A stretch of DNA of 64,000 nucleotides, taken from NCBI GenBank assembly GCA_910587665.1, contig CAJUMZ010000016.1, positions 1 through 64,000 of the forward strand, written 5' to 3'. The DNA comes from an uncultured Muribaculum sp. (GTDB lineage: Bacteria > Bacteroidota > Bacteroidia > Bacteroidales > Muribaculaceae). The notes beneath the pieces are model-generated. The model saw only the letters and a list, made by a program, of their open reading frames with translations, did not search any database and was not told the origin of the DNA. The translations under genes were made by a program, and so were the position numbers. Positions 53,658 through 62,440 of the stretch are shown here, piece by piece (position 1 is the first letter of the stretch; each line of letters opens with the position of its first letter).

Positions 53658-54848
53658 ATGCTGAAATCATGTACCTGCCTTTTATTTACCATAGGGGTAT
53701 TCGCTCTTGAGACAGAAGCGCAAAATTTTGATACGTTACTTAATAAGGTCGTAAGCAACAACACCGAGCTTATGTCATCGGTCGATGCCGCACGAAGCGA
53801 GCTGTTCACTCAGAAGAGTGAAAATAACCTCCCCGATCCGGAGGTCGAGGTCGAATACCAATGGGGGCGTCATGAGGTGGGTGACAAATTTGACGTCAAT
53901 GTCACCCAAGGATTTGACTGGCCGGGCGTATACATGGCTCGTGGCAAGGCTAATAAAATTGCTTCAGAAGCCATGAGTTATCTCAATCGCAGCAATTATA
54001 TTGACAAGCGTCTGGAGATAAAGCAGAATCTTATCGACATAGTAAATGTCAAGAAAAACATGAAAGTGGTGAAAGAGCGTCTTGATCTGATGGATCAGAT
54101 GATTGAAAAGTACACTACAGGCATGAATCGCGGAGAGCTTACCATACTTGACCTACGCAAACTGAAGATTGAGAAAATCCGACTAAACGAGACGATGTCG
54201 GCACTTGAGTCAGAGTTTACTCTGCTTGAGTCCACTCTTGTAGCACAGAACGGAGGCAAGGAATGCGGTGATATAATTGCGGCAATTGACAACTACCCTG
54301 ATGATACAATCCTTCCTGCAGAGGAATATGAGAAGATTATCGAAGAAAATGATCCTGCAGTCAAATACAGTTCACTGATGATGCAGTCGCAGGCTCAACG
54401 CGTAAAGGCCGAGCGCTTGATGCAGTTGCCCGGATTCACTCTCGGTTATCACCACAGTTGGGAAGACGGTGACGTATTCAACGGTCTTATCGTAGGTGTC
54501 ACATTACCGGTATTTTCAACCCGCAATAAGGTGCGCGCAGCCAAGGCATTGCGCCGGTCACTTGAATATGACGAGATGACAGTGGCTATACAGAAGCGCG
54601 CGACCTTAAAGTCAAACAGGGAGAAAGCTCTTGCCTTATACCGGCAGATGACTTCTTATGAGTCGGTTTTGAAAAACGACAATTCAACCGATCTGTTGAA
54701 AAAGTCACTGGAAGGAGGGCAGATATCGCTACTCGACTATCTAAGCGAGATGGACTACTATCTACAGGCTGAACGCGACTATCTTGACGTACAGTACCGA
54801 TATCATCAGACACTCGCCGACCTTAATAAATATAAGGTATTAGATTAG
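53658..54848 (+). CDS. TolC-type outer-membrane efflux protein
   Basis: 396 residues with signal peptide (MLKSCTCLLFTIGVFALETEA). Two long helical repeats with regular Ala, Leu and Arg spacing (for example YDEMTVAIQKRATLKSNREK) and short beta segments match the outer-membrane-factor fold. It is a little shorter than E. coli TolC. It starts 32 bases after the pump and forms the outer-membrane exit of the same tripartite system. Confidence 0.92.
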   Translation: MLKSCTCLLFTIGVFALETEAQNFDTLLNKVVSNNTELMSSVDAARSELFTQKSENNLPDPEVEVEYQWGRHEVGDKFDVNVTQGFDWPGVYMARGKANKIASEAMSYLNRSNYIDKRLEIKQNLIDIVNVKKNMKVVKERLDLMDQMIEKYTTGMNRGELTILDLRKLKIEKIRLNETMSALESEFTLLESTLVAQNGGKECGDIIAAIDNYPDDTILPAEEYEKIIEENDPAVKYSSLMMQSQAQRVKAERLMQLPGFTLGYHHSWEDGDVFNGLIVGVTLPVFSTRNKVRAAKALRRSLEYDEMTVAIQKRATLKSNREKALALYRQMTSYESVLKNDNSTDLLKKSLEGGQISLLDYLSEMDYYLQAERDYLDVQYRYHQTLADLNKYKVLD

Positions 54849-54878
54849 CAAGTGTTATAAACATTTAAAGCCTTGAAG

Positions 54879-54910
54879 CGCCCTAAACATTTACAAGTTT
54901 GGGGCGTTTT
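54879..54910 (+). terminator. Terminator of the metal-efflux operon
   Basis: Stem CGCCCTAAAC/GTTTGGGGCG (10 bp with one T-G pair), loop of 8, then TTTT. Confidence 0.82.
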
Positions 54911-54939
54911 AGTATCAAAACATAAAACTAATATAAAAT

Positions 54940-55536
54940 ATGGAAACTAACGTATATTCTCAGCCAAAGTTGCCCTATGCATCTGATGCACTTGCCCCTG
55001 CCATTAGCGCGGAAACTGTAAGCTACCATTGGGGCAAGCATGAAAAGACTTATATCGACAACCTCAATAAACTCATACGAGACACTGAATGGGAAGATAC
55101 CCCATTGGAAGATATTATCAGAAAGGCAAACGGTCCGCTCTTCAACAATGCATCACAGGCATGGAACCATATCTTCTATTTCTTTTCATTCAGTCCTGAC
55201 GGTGGCGGTGAGCCTCATGGCGATCTTGCCGATGCAATAAAAGAAGAGTTTGGCTCTTTTGAAGAGTTCAAGAAGCTTTTTGTAGAGGCAGGCGTAGGTC
55301 TTTTCGGATCAGGATGGGTCTGGCTGTCACAAGACAAGGATGGCAAACTGTTTATAACCCAAGGTCCTAATGCTGCAAACCCGCTAACTCAGGGACTTAC
55401 TCCTATCCTGACGTTTGATGTCTGGGAACACGCATATTATCTCGATTACCAGAACCGTCGTGCCGAAGCTCTTGACAAGCTATGGAGCATTGTCGACTGG
55501 GAAGTGGTAAGTAAACGATATTCAAAGAAAATGTAA
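54940..55536 (+). CDS. sodB: Superoxide dismutase (Fe/Mn type)
   Basis: 198 residues. Metal ligands His30 (SYHWGKH), His77 (AWNH), Asp160 and His164 (FDVWEHAYYLDY) are all present. Gln73 in NNASQAWNH is the Fe-type position. So it is Fe-SOD-like, although Bacteroides enzymes are often cambialistic. It removes superoxide in the cytoplasm. The ATG is close behind the efflux terminator; no consensus promoter was found. Confidence 0.97.
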   Translation: METNVYSQPKLPYASDALAPAISAETVSYHWGKHEKTYIDNLNKLIRDTEWEDTPLEDIIRKANGPLFNNASQAWNHIFYFFSFSPDGGGEPHGDLADAIKEEFGSFEEFKKLFVEAGVGLFGSGWVWLSQDKDGKLFITQGPNAANPLTQGLTPILTFDVWEHAYYLDYQNRRAEALDKLWSIVDWEVVSKRYSKKM

Positions 55537-55614
55537 TCGTACTTTTTCTCATAAATGCGCACTAACGCAAGAAACAGACTATAGCACTTTTAAGCATAAT
55601 GTGATGAATGAAGG

Positions 55615-55647
55615 TCGGAGTACTCGTGAGAGCCCTCCGATTTTTTT
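55615..55647 (+). terminator. Terminator of sodB
   Basis: Stem TCGGAG/CTCCGA (55615-55620 and 55635-55640), loop 14, then TTTTTTTA. Confidence 0.85.
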
Positions 55648-55713
55648 ATGTTCATACCGACACAAACAATACCGTATGTTCGGTGTTTTAATAATAAAAA
55701 TCAGCTATTTATT

Positions 55714-56463
55714 ATGGATAATACCGTACCAACTTCCAAGCAGCCAAAGCAGCATGAGCATTCTACCTCAAGGATAATTATAATACGCATACTGCATATA
55801 CTTGTATTAATGTGCTCAATTGGACTTATCGTACTGATTTCGTACGATTGTTTCCGTAATATATCATTCCTTGCAAACGAGACATACATGAACATTCAGT
55901 TCTGGATATGTATATTTTTCATATTTGATGTAGTGGTCGAGTTTTTTTTCGCGCCGAAAAAGTGGAAATATATACTTACACATCTGTTTTTTCTTATAGT
56001 CAGCATACCCTACCTGAACATCATCGCTTACTACAACATAGACCTGTCACCTGAGATGCAATACCTTGTTCGGTTTATACCTATGATACGTGCCGCATAC
56101 GTGCTTACGATTGTGCTTGGTGTGTTATCTACCGATAAGGTTTCGAGCTTATTTACAGCGTATGTCGGATTGCTCATAGCGACTGTATATTTTGCAAGCA
56201 TGATGTTTTTCATTGAGGAACATTATATCAACCCGGGAGTCACGACCTACTGGTCGGCCCTATGGTGGGCATTCATGGACGTGACTACGGTTGGATGCAA
56301 TATCAACGCGATAACTCCTACCGGTAAAGTGCTGGCCGTGATTCTTGCTGCTGAAGGGCTGATATTGTTTCCTATATTTACCGTGTATATAACAAATGCG
56401 CTTACACGAAAGACCGCGGCACCCAAATCGACCGGAAGTATAAAATCAGCATCGGCTGTGTGA
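55714..56463 (+). CDS. Voltage-gated-like ion channel with non-canonical filter
   Basis: 249 residues from ATG 55714 (an upstream ATG at 55648 lies in the terminator). Six membrane segments fit an S1-S6 channel: S1 at 21-43, then others at about 62-78, 89-107, 126-140 and the pore-S6 region 150-227. The pore helix TYWSALWWAFMDVT is followed by TTVGCNIN (191-198), where potassium channels have TVGYGD. The S4-equivalent has only two Arg (R120, R126), so voltage sensing is doubtful. I recall similar TTVG-Ser/Cys-N filters in other Bacteroidales. Ion selectivity is unknown. Confidence 0.8.
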   Translation: MDNTVPTSKQPKQHEHSTSRIIIIRILHILVLMCSIGLIVLISYDCFRNISFLANETYMNIQFWICIFFIFDVVVEFFFAPKKWKYILTHLFFLIVSIPYLNIIAYYNIDLSPEMQYLVRFIPMIRAAYVLTIVLGVLSTDKVSSLFTAYVGLLIATVYFASMMFFIEEHYINPGVTTYWSALWWAFMDVTTVGCNINAITPTGKVLAVILAAEGLILFPIFTVYITNALTRKTAAPKSTGSIKSASAV

Positions 56464-56503
56464 GGACATTGCAGGTTTAGTTAAACGTGTTAACACCGCA
56501 ACA

Positions 56504-56535
56504 TTTCCGAATGTCACTTTTTTGAGCTATATTTG
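56504..56535 (+). promoter_or_regulatory. Promoter of the T9SS cargo protein
   Basis: TTTC (56504-56507), 20 bases, TATATTTG (56528-56535). The -7 is perfect, the -33 has one mismatch. It overlaps the start of an ORF extension at 56522, favouring ATG 56555. Confidence 0.6.
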
Positions 56536-56554
56536 CAGGTCAAAGCGACCTGTA

Positions 56555-57886
56555 ATGAAAAAGATACTTACTTCAACCGCACTACTCGCATTTTACGTAA
56601 ATGCGTTTCCACAACTGAGTTTTTCGGGCAATGATCTTCCTGTAATTTCCGAATCGGCAGCCGCGTCAACCGGGCTTGAAGCCGTGTATGTGGTGTCGGA
56701 TGTAGCGGGTGTCAGCGCAAGCTATCGTTCTACCGCAGGTAATGCTGTGAAATGGTATCGATTCAGCAATCTTGGCGGCGGCTACGCTGAGGAAATTTCC
56801 GGGATTATACAAAGTGGCGATCTCTCAACACTGCCCTCTCTGCAAGGTGACATGGGTTATATAATAGAAGATGGCGGCTCACGTCATTGCTATTGGGTGG
56901 TTAATTATGCATCCCATAAGCTAAGCTTGGGATCAATTGCCATCAGTCCGGAAAGCGATTGTTCAACCGTAATCCTGGCATTTGAAGGAGACGCTGACGC
57001 AATACGTTATTACACGGTCAACGGACAGTCACAGGAGTTAAGCCGCGGTCTGAAACTCAGCTACAGCACCTTGAAGTATGATGAAGATGCTGCGATATAT
57101 TTATTTTCCGATATTACCGACGAACTTTCTCATGCTTCCGCCAATATCCCGGTAAACGCCCCGCTCTGCAATACCGACTTTACTCTGTCAGGCGACCGAT
57201 TCCTTGAAACATGGGCGCAGCCACAGTCTATTGTGTCACCATACTATGAAGCCAAGGCGGTGGAAGCTTATACAACCGCTCAACAGGTGGAGCGCGATAA
57301 TGATAACGAGCAGAAAGGTGAAGTAAGCGGACTTGGCGGCTCGGCTCCGGTGGAGATTGATTTCCATGCCGTTACGACCGACGCAGCGATATTTAAGGAA
57401 TGGCAGATTGCTACTGATCAGGAATTTGACCTTATTGATTACCGCCATAATGACCTTGACTTGAATTATGTATTTGACAACGAAGGTACATTTTATGTCA
57501 GGTTCATGGCAAGCAATGCCGCCGGTAACTGCGATTACTATTCCCCCGTATATGAGGTTTCGATAGGTGAATCTGACATAAAATGCCCTAATGCTTTTTC
57601 CCCCGGAACAAGCGAAGGGATAAATGACTTATGGAAAGTAAGCTACAAGTCAATAATCCAATTTGAATGCCATATATTCAACCGTTGGGGCATACAGGTC
57701 GCTCACCTGACCGATCCGTCTCAGGGCTGGGATGGAAAATACAAGGGAAAGCTTGTACCTTCGGGTGTCTACTATTACGTGATAAAGGCTCGTGGCGCCG
57801 ACGGCAAGGACTATAACCTTCGAGGCGACATAAATATTATCGGATATAAGCAGAACACATCCGGCACGGGCAATGTTACTCAATAA
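56555..57886 (+). CDS. Type IX secretion cargo protein with gliding-motility C-terminal domain
   Basis: 443 residues from ATG 56555. A signal peptide (MKKILTSTALLAFYVNAF) leads a beta-rich, largely unrecognised region. The C-terminal 90 residues match the gliding-motility-associated/T9SS sorting domain: CPNAFSPGTSEGINDLWKV, then HIFNRWGIQVAHLTD, then WDGKYKGKLVPSGVYYYVIKA. These proteins are carried across the outer membrane by the Por/Gld machinery. A lytic transglycosylase gene follows 20 bases later. The exported N-terminal part has no recognisable enzyme motif. Confidence 0.87.
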   Translation: MKKILTSTALLAFYVNAFPQLSFSGNDLPVISESAAASTGLEAVYVVSDVAGVSASYRSTAGNAVKWYRFSNLGGGYAEEISGIIQSGDLSTLPSLQGDMGYIIEDGGSRHCYWVVNYASHKLSLGSIAISPESDCSTVILAFEGDADAIRYYTVNGQSQELSRGLKLSYSTLKYDEDAAIYLFSDITDELSHASANIPVNAPLCNTDFTLSGDRFLETWAQPQSIVSPYYEAKAVEAYTTAQQVERDNDNEQKGEVSGLGGSAPVEIDFHAVTTDAAIFKEWQIATDQEFDLIDYRHNDLDLNYVFDNEGTFYVRFMASNAAGNCDYYSPVYEVSIGESDIKCPNAFSPGTSEGINDLWKVSYKSIIQFECHIFNRWGIQVAHLTDPSQGWDGKYKGKLVPSGVYYYVIKARGADGKDYNLRGDINIIGYKQNTSGTGNVTQ

Positions 57887-57906
57887 TAAATTACTAAAAT
57901 TGAATC

Positions 57907-58875
57907 ATGATTATGAACTGTGTAAAACATATAGTGAACACATGTGCCGCCGCTGTGATATGCGGTGTGGCTGTCTCTATGCCTTTTGACATTAATTCAC
58001 AGCAACGCTCAAGCGTTGTGTTTTCCTCGATAGAAAATCCTGTCATACCCAAGTCAATGACTTTTGCAGGCAAAAATGTGGATCTTGACCGTGTGGACAT
58101 GTTTGAGCGGCTCGACCGAGAACTCACATCGATGGCATATACACATGGCAACACTCTACTTGTGCTGAAACGCGCCAACAAGTATTTTCCTGAATTGATC
58201 CCTATATTGAAGAAAAACGGCATACCGGAGGACATGGTGTATCTTGCCTGTATTGAAAGCACCCTTAACCCAAGGGCTTATTCAGGTGCAAAAGCGGCAG
58301 GATTATGGCAATTCATTCCTTCAACGGCGAAACAATATGGGCTTGAAGTTAATGAATATGTCGACGAGCGATACAATACCGCGAAAGCGACAGAAGCTGC
58401 ATGCCGCTATATGAAAAGTGCCTATAGCAAGTACGGGAACTGGGAATCAGTCGCCGCATCATATAACGGGGGCATGGGAAGAATCACCAATGAAATCGCG
58501 GCACAAGGCGAGGAATCGGCTTACAATCTTTATCTTGTTGACGAGACCGCCCGCTATATTTATCGCCTGCTTGCCATGAAGCTTATAATGGAGACCCCCG
58601 CTAAATATGGCTACCATCTGAAAGCCGACCAGCTCTATCAACCGGTAAGGGCCCGTCAAGTCACAGTCGACTATCCTGTCGACGACTGGGCGGAGTGGGC
58701 AAAAAAACAAGGAGTAAGCTATATGCAGCTACGCGATTTCAATCCTTGGATAAGAGCAAAATCGCTCCCGAACAAGACAGGCAAGAGCTATACAGTGATG
58801 ATCCCCGAAAAAAACGACATGCACAGGTCAACCCAGCAAAGAAACACCTATCGTGACGCGTGGATTGTAGACTAA
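57907..58875 (+). CDS. Lytic transglycosylase (GH23, MltD-like)
   Basis: 322 residues with an N-terminal signal-like helix. The SLT domain (about 95-220) has the catalytic Glu in YLACIESTLNPRAYSG, then AAGLWQFIPSTAKQYG and SYNGG. It lacks an obvious LysM repeat, unlike E. coli MltD. It cleaves peptidoglycan glycan strands. It follows the T9SS protein by 20 bases, so peptidoglycan opening for secretion is a possible link (inference). uvrA follows after 21 bases. Confidence 0.92.
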   Translation: MIMNCVKHIVNTCAAAVICGVAVSMPFDINSQQRSSVVFSSIENPVIPKSMTFAGKNVDLDRVDMFERLDRELTSMAYTHGNTLLVLKRANKYFPELIPILKKNGIPEDMVYLACIESTLNPRAYSGAKAAGLWQFIPSTAKQYGLEVNEYVDERYNTAKATEAACRYMKSAYSKYGNWESVAASYNGGMGRITNEIAAQGEESAYNLYLVDETARYIYRLLAMKLIMETPAKYGYHLKADQLYQPVRARQVTVDYPVDDWAEWAKKQGVSYMQLRDFNPWIRAKSLPNKTGKSYTVMIPEKNDMHRSTQQRNTYRDAWIVD

Positions 58876-58896
58876 CAGGACTATCAAGGATTAAGT

Positions 58897-61725
58897 ATGG
58901 ATGAGAATCAGGAACTCCTCTCGGTCATTGGGGCGAGAGTGAATAACTTGAAAAATATTGACGTAACGATCCCCCATAACAAGCTCACAGTAATAACAGG
59001 GCTTAGTGGCAGCGGCAAGTCATCGCTTGCATTTGACACAATATTTGCGGAGGGACAGCGTCGATATATCGAGACATTTTCAGCATATGCGCGAAATATG
59101 CTCGGCACACTCGAACGCCCTGACGTGGACAACATATCGGGATTGAGTCCTGTAATTGCTATCGAGCAGAAGACCATAAACCGTAATCCGCGAAGCACCA
59201 TAGGCACGACGACTGAGATATATGACTATCTCCGATTGCTATATGCCAGAATCGGAGAGGCTGTAAGCTATATATCAGGGAAACCTATGGTAAAATACAC
59301 CGAAGAAAAGATTGTCTCGATGATACTTGACCGTTATGACGGTCACAAAATATATATTCTCGCCCCCCTCGTAAAGAACAGGAAAGGCCATTACAAGGAA
59401 CTTTTCGAACAGCTCCGTAAAAAGGGCTACTTGACGGTGAGAGTCGACGGCGAACTTCGTGAGATAACATTCGGCATGAAGCTTGACCGATACAAGAATC
59501 ACTCCGTGGAGCTTGTGGTCGACAAGCTTAAGGTAAATGCCAAAGACGCCTCCAGACTTCATGATTCCGTTGACAAGGCTCTACAACAAGGCGGGAAACA
59601 GATGATGGTATATGACCTCGAAGATGAATCCGTAGGCTATTACAGCCAGATGCTCATGGATCCCGTCAGTGGAATATCATATCGTGAACCGGCACCACAT
59701 AACTTCTCGTTCAATTCACCGCAAGGAGCATGTGAAAGGTGTAAAGGGCTTGGATATGTAAATCTTGTGGATCGCGCCAAGCTGATGCCTAATACTGCTT
59801 TATCAATTCATGAAGGCGGAATTGTGGCACTCGGATCATATAAAAACTCCATGATATTCTGGCAAATTTCGGCGATATGCGAGAAATACGGGTTTACGCT
59901 AAAAACTCCGATCAAGGACCTAAGTGAAGATGCTATAAATGACATCCTTAACGGCACAAACGAAAGATTGTCGTTGAAGACTGAATCACAAAGCACATTC
60001 TCTTATTTTCAGACCTATGAAGGGCTTGTAAAGTATCTCGAATTGCAGCAGTCTGATGATGCATCGGCAAAAGCTCAGAAATGGAGCGGACAATTCTATT
60101 CACGCGTGCAATGCCCTGAATGTGAAGGCAAACGACTAAACCAGGAGGCACTTCATTTCTTCATCGACGGTAAGAATATAGCCGACCTTGCGGCTATGGA
60201 CATTTCGGCTCTGTATGAATGGATCAGCAACGTAGAAGGTAATTTGTCGTCACAGCAGCAGCTTATCGGCAAGGAGATATTGAAAGAGATACGTTCGCGA
60301 CTGAAATTTCTCGTTGACGTGGGGTTGGAATATCTGTCGCTTAACCGCAATTCTTCAACTCTTTCAGGAGGAGAGAGCCAACGTATAAGGCTTGCCACCC
60401 AACTCGGGTCGGAGCTTGTTAATGTCATGTACATACTTGACGAGCCAAGTATCGGGCTTCATCAGCGTGACAATAAACGCCTGATCGATTCACTCAAGAG
60501 GCTGCGTGACGCATATAATTCAATTATCGTAGTTGAACACGATAAAGAGATAATGCTTGAGGCTGACTATATCATAGATATCGGGCCAAAGGCGGGAAGA
60601 AAAGGCGGCAATGTGGTGTTTAGCGGCACTCCGAAAGATATGCTTGCCACCCATACATTGACTGCCGATTATCTGAATGGAAGAAAGCAGATCGCAGTAC
60701 CCGAAAAGACAAGGTCAGGAAATGGCAAATATTTAACGTTAACAGGCTGTACAGGCAATAATCTCAAAGATGTCACACTTAACCTTCCGCTTGGGAAACT
60801 CATATGCGTCGCAGGAGTATCGGGAAGTGGTAAGTCAAGTCTTATAAACGGCACGCTGCAGCCGATATTAAGCAAACATTTCTACCGCTCTCATCAGGAA
60901 CCGTTACCCTACAAGTCGATAGAAGGAATAGAAAATATAGACAAGGTCGTTACTGTCGATCAGTCGCCACTCGGTCGCTCGCCACGGTCAAATCCGGCAA
61001 CTTATACCGGTGTATTTTCCGACATACGCAATCTATTCGTTAATCTTCCTGAAGCGAAAATCAGGGGTTATAAACCGGGCAGATTTTCTTTTAATGTAGC
61101 AGGAGGCAGATGTGAGACGTGTAGCGGAAACGGATATAAAGTCATTGAGATGAACTTTCTCCCTGACGTGCTCGTACCATGTGAGGTGTGTGGGGGCAAA
61201 CGATATAACCGTGAAACCCTTGAGGTAAGATACAAGGGTAAGTCTATTGCCGATGTACTTGACATGACAATCAATCAGGCAGTGGAATTTTTCGCAGGGA
61301 TTCCTGGTATTCTTAAGAAAATTCAAGTACTTCAAGACATAGGGCTCGGATATATTAAGCTCGGACAACCATCAAGCACGCTTTCCGGCGGAGAGAACCA
61401 ACGTGTGAAACTTGCAACAGAGCTTGCAAAACGTGATACAGGCAAAACGTTGTTTATTCTCGACGAGCCGACTACCGGATTGCATTTTGAAGATATAAAT
61501 GTATTATTGGGAGTTATGAACCGATTGGTGGACAAAGGCAATACGGTACTTGTAATTGAGCATAACCTCGACGTGTTGAAATGTGCCGATCATATTATAG
61601 ACATGGGACCTGAAGGGGGTAAAGGAGGAGGTAAAATCGTATCAGAAGGAACTCCTACACAAATTGCCGCCGGAAATTCGCCCACAGCAAAATTTCTTGC
61701 AGCTGATAACGTACGTCTATCATAA
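58897..61725 (+). CDS. uvrA: Excinuclease ABC subunit A
   Basis: 942 residues. Two ABC modules: Walker A GLSGSGKSSLAF near residue 35 and GVSGSGKSSLI near 645. Signatures LSGGESQRIRLA and LSGGENQRVKLATEL and zinc-finger sets (CERCKGLGY/CPECEGKRL; CETCSGNGY/CEVCGGKRY) are all intact. It recognises bulky DNA lesions with UvrB. It lies in an operon-like run after the transglycosylase gene, ending in a terminator. Confidence 0.98.
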   Translation: MDENQELLSVIGARVNNLKNIDVTIPHNKLTVITGLSGSGKSSLAFDTIFAEGQRRYIETFSAYARNMLGTLERPDVDNISGLSPVIAIEQKTINRNPRSTIGTTTEIYDYLRLLYARIGEAVSYISGKPMVKYTEEKIVSMILDRYDGHKIYILAPLVKNRKGHYKELFEQLRKKGYLTVRVDGELREITFGMKLDRYKNHSVELVVDKLKVNAKDASRLHDSVDKALQQGGKQMMVYDLEDESVGYYSQMLMDPVSGISYREPAPHNFSFNSPQGACERCKGLGYVNLVDRAKLMPNTALSIHEGGIVALGSYKNSMIFWQISAICEKYGFTLKTPIKDLSEDAINDILNGTNERLSLKTESQSTFSYFQTYEGLVKYLELQQSDDASAKAQKWSGQFYSRVQCPECEGKRLNQEALHFFIDGKNIADLAAMDISALYEWISNVEGNLSSQQQLIGKEILKEIRSRLKFLVDVGLEYLSLNRNSSTLSGGESQRIRLATQLGSELVNVMYILDEPSIGLHQRDNKRLIDSLKRLRDAYNSIIVVEHDKEIMLEADYIIDIGPKAGRKGGNVVFSGTPKDMLATHTLTADYLNGRKQIAVPEKTRSGNGKYLTLTGCTGNNLKDVTLNLPLGKLICVAGVSGSGKSSLINGTLQPILSKHFYRSHQEPLPYKSIEGIENIDKVVTVDQSPLGRSPRSNPATYTGVFSDIRNLFVNLPEAKIRGYKPGRFSFNVAGGRCETCSGNGYKVIEMNFLPDVLVPCEVCGGKRYNRETLEVRYKGKSIADVLDMTINQAVEFFAGIPGILKKIQVLQDIGLGYIKLGQPSSTLSGGENQRVKLATELAKRDTGKTLFILDEPTTGLHFEDINVLLGVMNRLVDKGNTVLVIEHNLDVLKCADHIIDMGPEGGKGGGKIVSEGTPTQIAAGNSPTAKFLAADNVRLS

Positions 61726-61829
61726 AATAGAGTAAAGAAAAACTGCTGTAAAACATACATTTTTATTTGCATATCTCAACAGTATATTAAGAACTATACT
61801 AATTAGTGTTAATGTACAGAGAATAAGAT

Positions 61830-61873
61830 GATTACGATGTTAATTTCTGATAACATTGTAATCATTTTTATTT
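61830..61873 (+). terminator. Terminator of uvrA
   Basis: A 13-bp stem GATTACGATGTTA/TAACATTGTAATC (one G-U), loop of 8, then ATTTTTATTTT. Confidence 0.88.
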
Positions 61874-62175
61874 TATGGCACGTTATAAGAATAGGTAACA
61901 AAATTTTCCGGTTTGCATCGGAGAATGGTTAATTTGGTTTGCAATACTAAATTATTGCAACCGATTAAGATTTGTGTATTTGCAAATCAGAATAGTAGGC
62001 TCGAAATTTAAAACAAGATTGATTCTAATTGCAAATTGGCAGATTACAGATAGAGAGTGTTATTATTCGTGAATTCCCCATCGGTTAGCATTTACAAATA
62101 CACATTAAATCAGTTAACAAATATGCACAATAGCTAAAATTAATTGAAATCCATATAACTTACGAAAAATATCTT

Positions 62176-62208
62176 TAGCGCCACTTTATAGCTGCGCTAT
62201 TTTTATTT
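62176..62208 (+). terminator. Second terminator-like hairpin, no gene before it
   Basis: Stem TAGCGC/GCGCTA (62176-62181 and 62194-62199), loop 12, then a T-rich run (TATTTTTATTT). As no gene precedes it, it may end a small RNA made from 61975-62205. Confidence 0.6.
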
Positions 62209-62351
62209 ACAATATCGCCCCAAACTGAAATTTCGACTACACATATTGCAATTAATCAAAGAATTAGCACTGATATATTACAGCATTAGTTCAACATATA
62301 AGTAAAGTTCTCAGATGCAAATTAAAATTGCAAACACAGCCTATCCCCAAA

Positions 62352-62391
62352 TGTAAATTTTAAATTTTGAAATATTAATTTTGAATTTACA
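62352..62391 (+). repeat. Inverted repeat across the XRE promoter
   Basis: TGTAAATT (62352-62359) and AATTTACA (62384-62391) are perfect inverted 8-mers around the -33 element of the next gene, a plausible self-repression site. Confidence 0.4.
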
Positions 62392-62410
62392 ATTTAATTA
62401 ATTACATTTG
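62380..62410 (+). promoter_or_regulatory. Promoter of the XRE-type regulator
   Basis: TTTG (62380-62383), 19 bases, TACATTTG (62403-62410). Leader of about 25 bases to ATG 62441. Confidence 0.7.
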
Positions 62411-62440
62411 CACATTGTTAATTGCGTAAATAAAACAGTC

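Larger units (their letters stand above)
61726..62440. other. 715-base AT-rich intergenic region between uvrA and the XRE regulator
   Basis: It holds the uvrA terminator (61830-61873), six TTGCAA palindromes (starts 61939, 61955, 61980, 62029, 62246, 62328), a second terminator-like hairpin (62176-62208) and the promoter of the next gene (62380-62410). No ORF looks coding. Starting at 61939 there is an inverted repeat TTGCAATA/TATTGCAA (61939-61960). Expected chance frequency of TTGCAA here is far below six by rough estimate. Confidence 0.6.

Noticed and set aside
62046..62176. Small coding gene in the uvrA-XRE gap
   Set aside because: All frames are broken by frequent stops and no plausible start or composition was seen.
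61726..62440. CRISPR array or tandem repeat in the AT-rich gap
   Set aside because: Only the 6-bp TTGCAA recurs, at irregular spacing; there is no long direct repeat with spacers.
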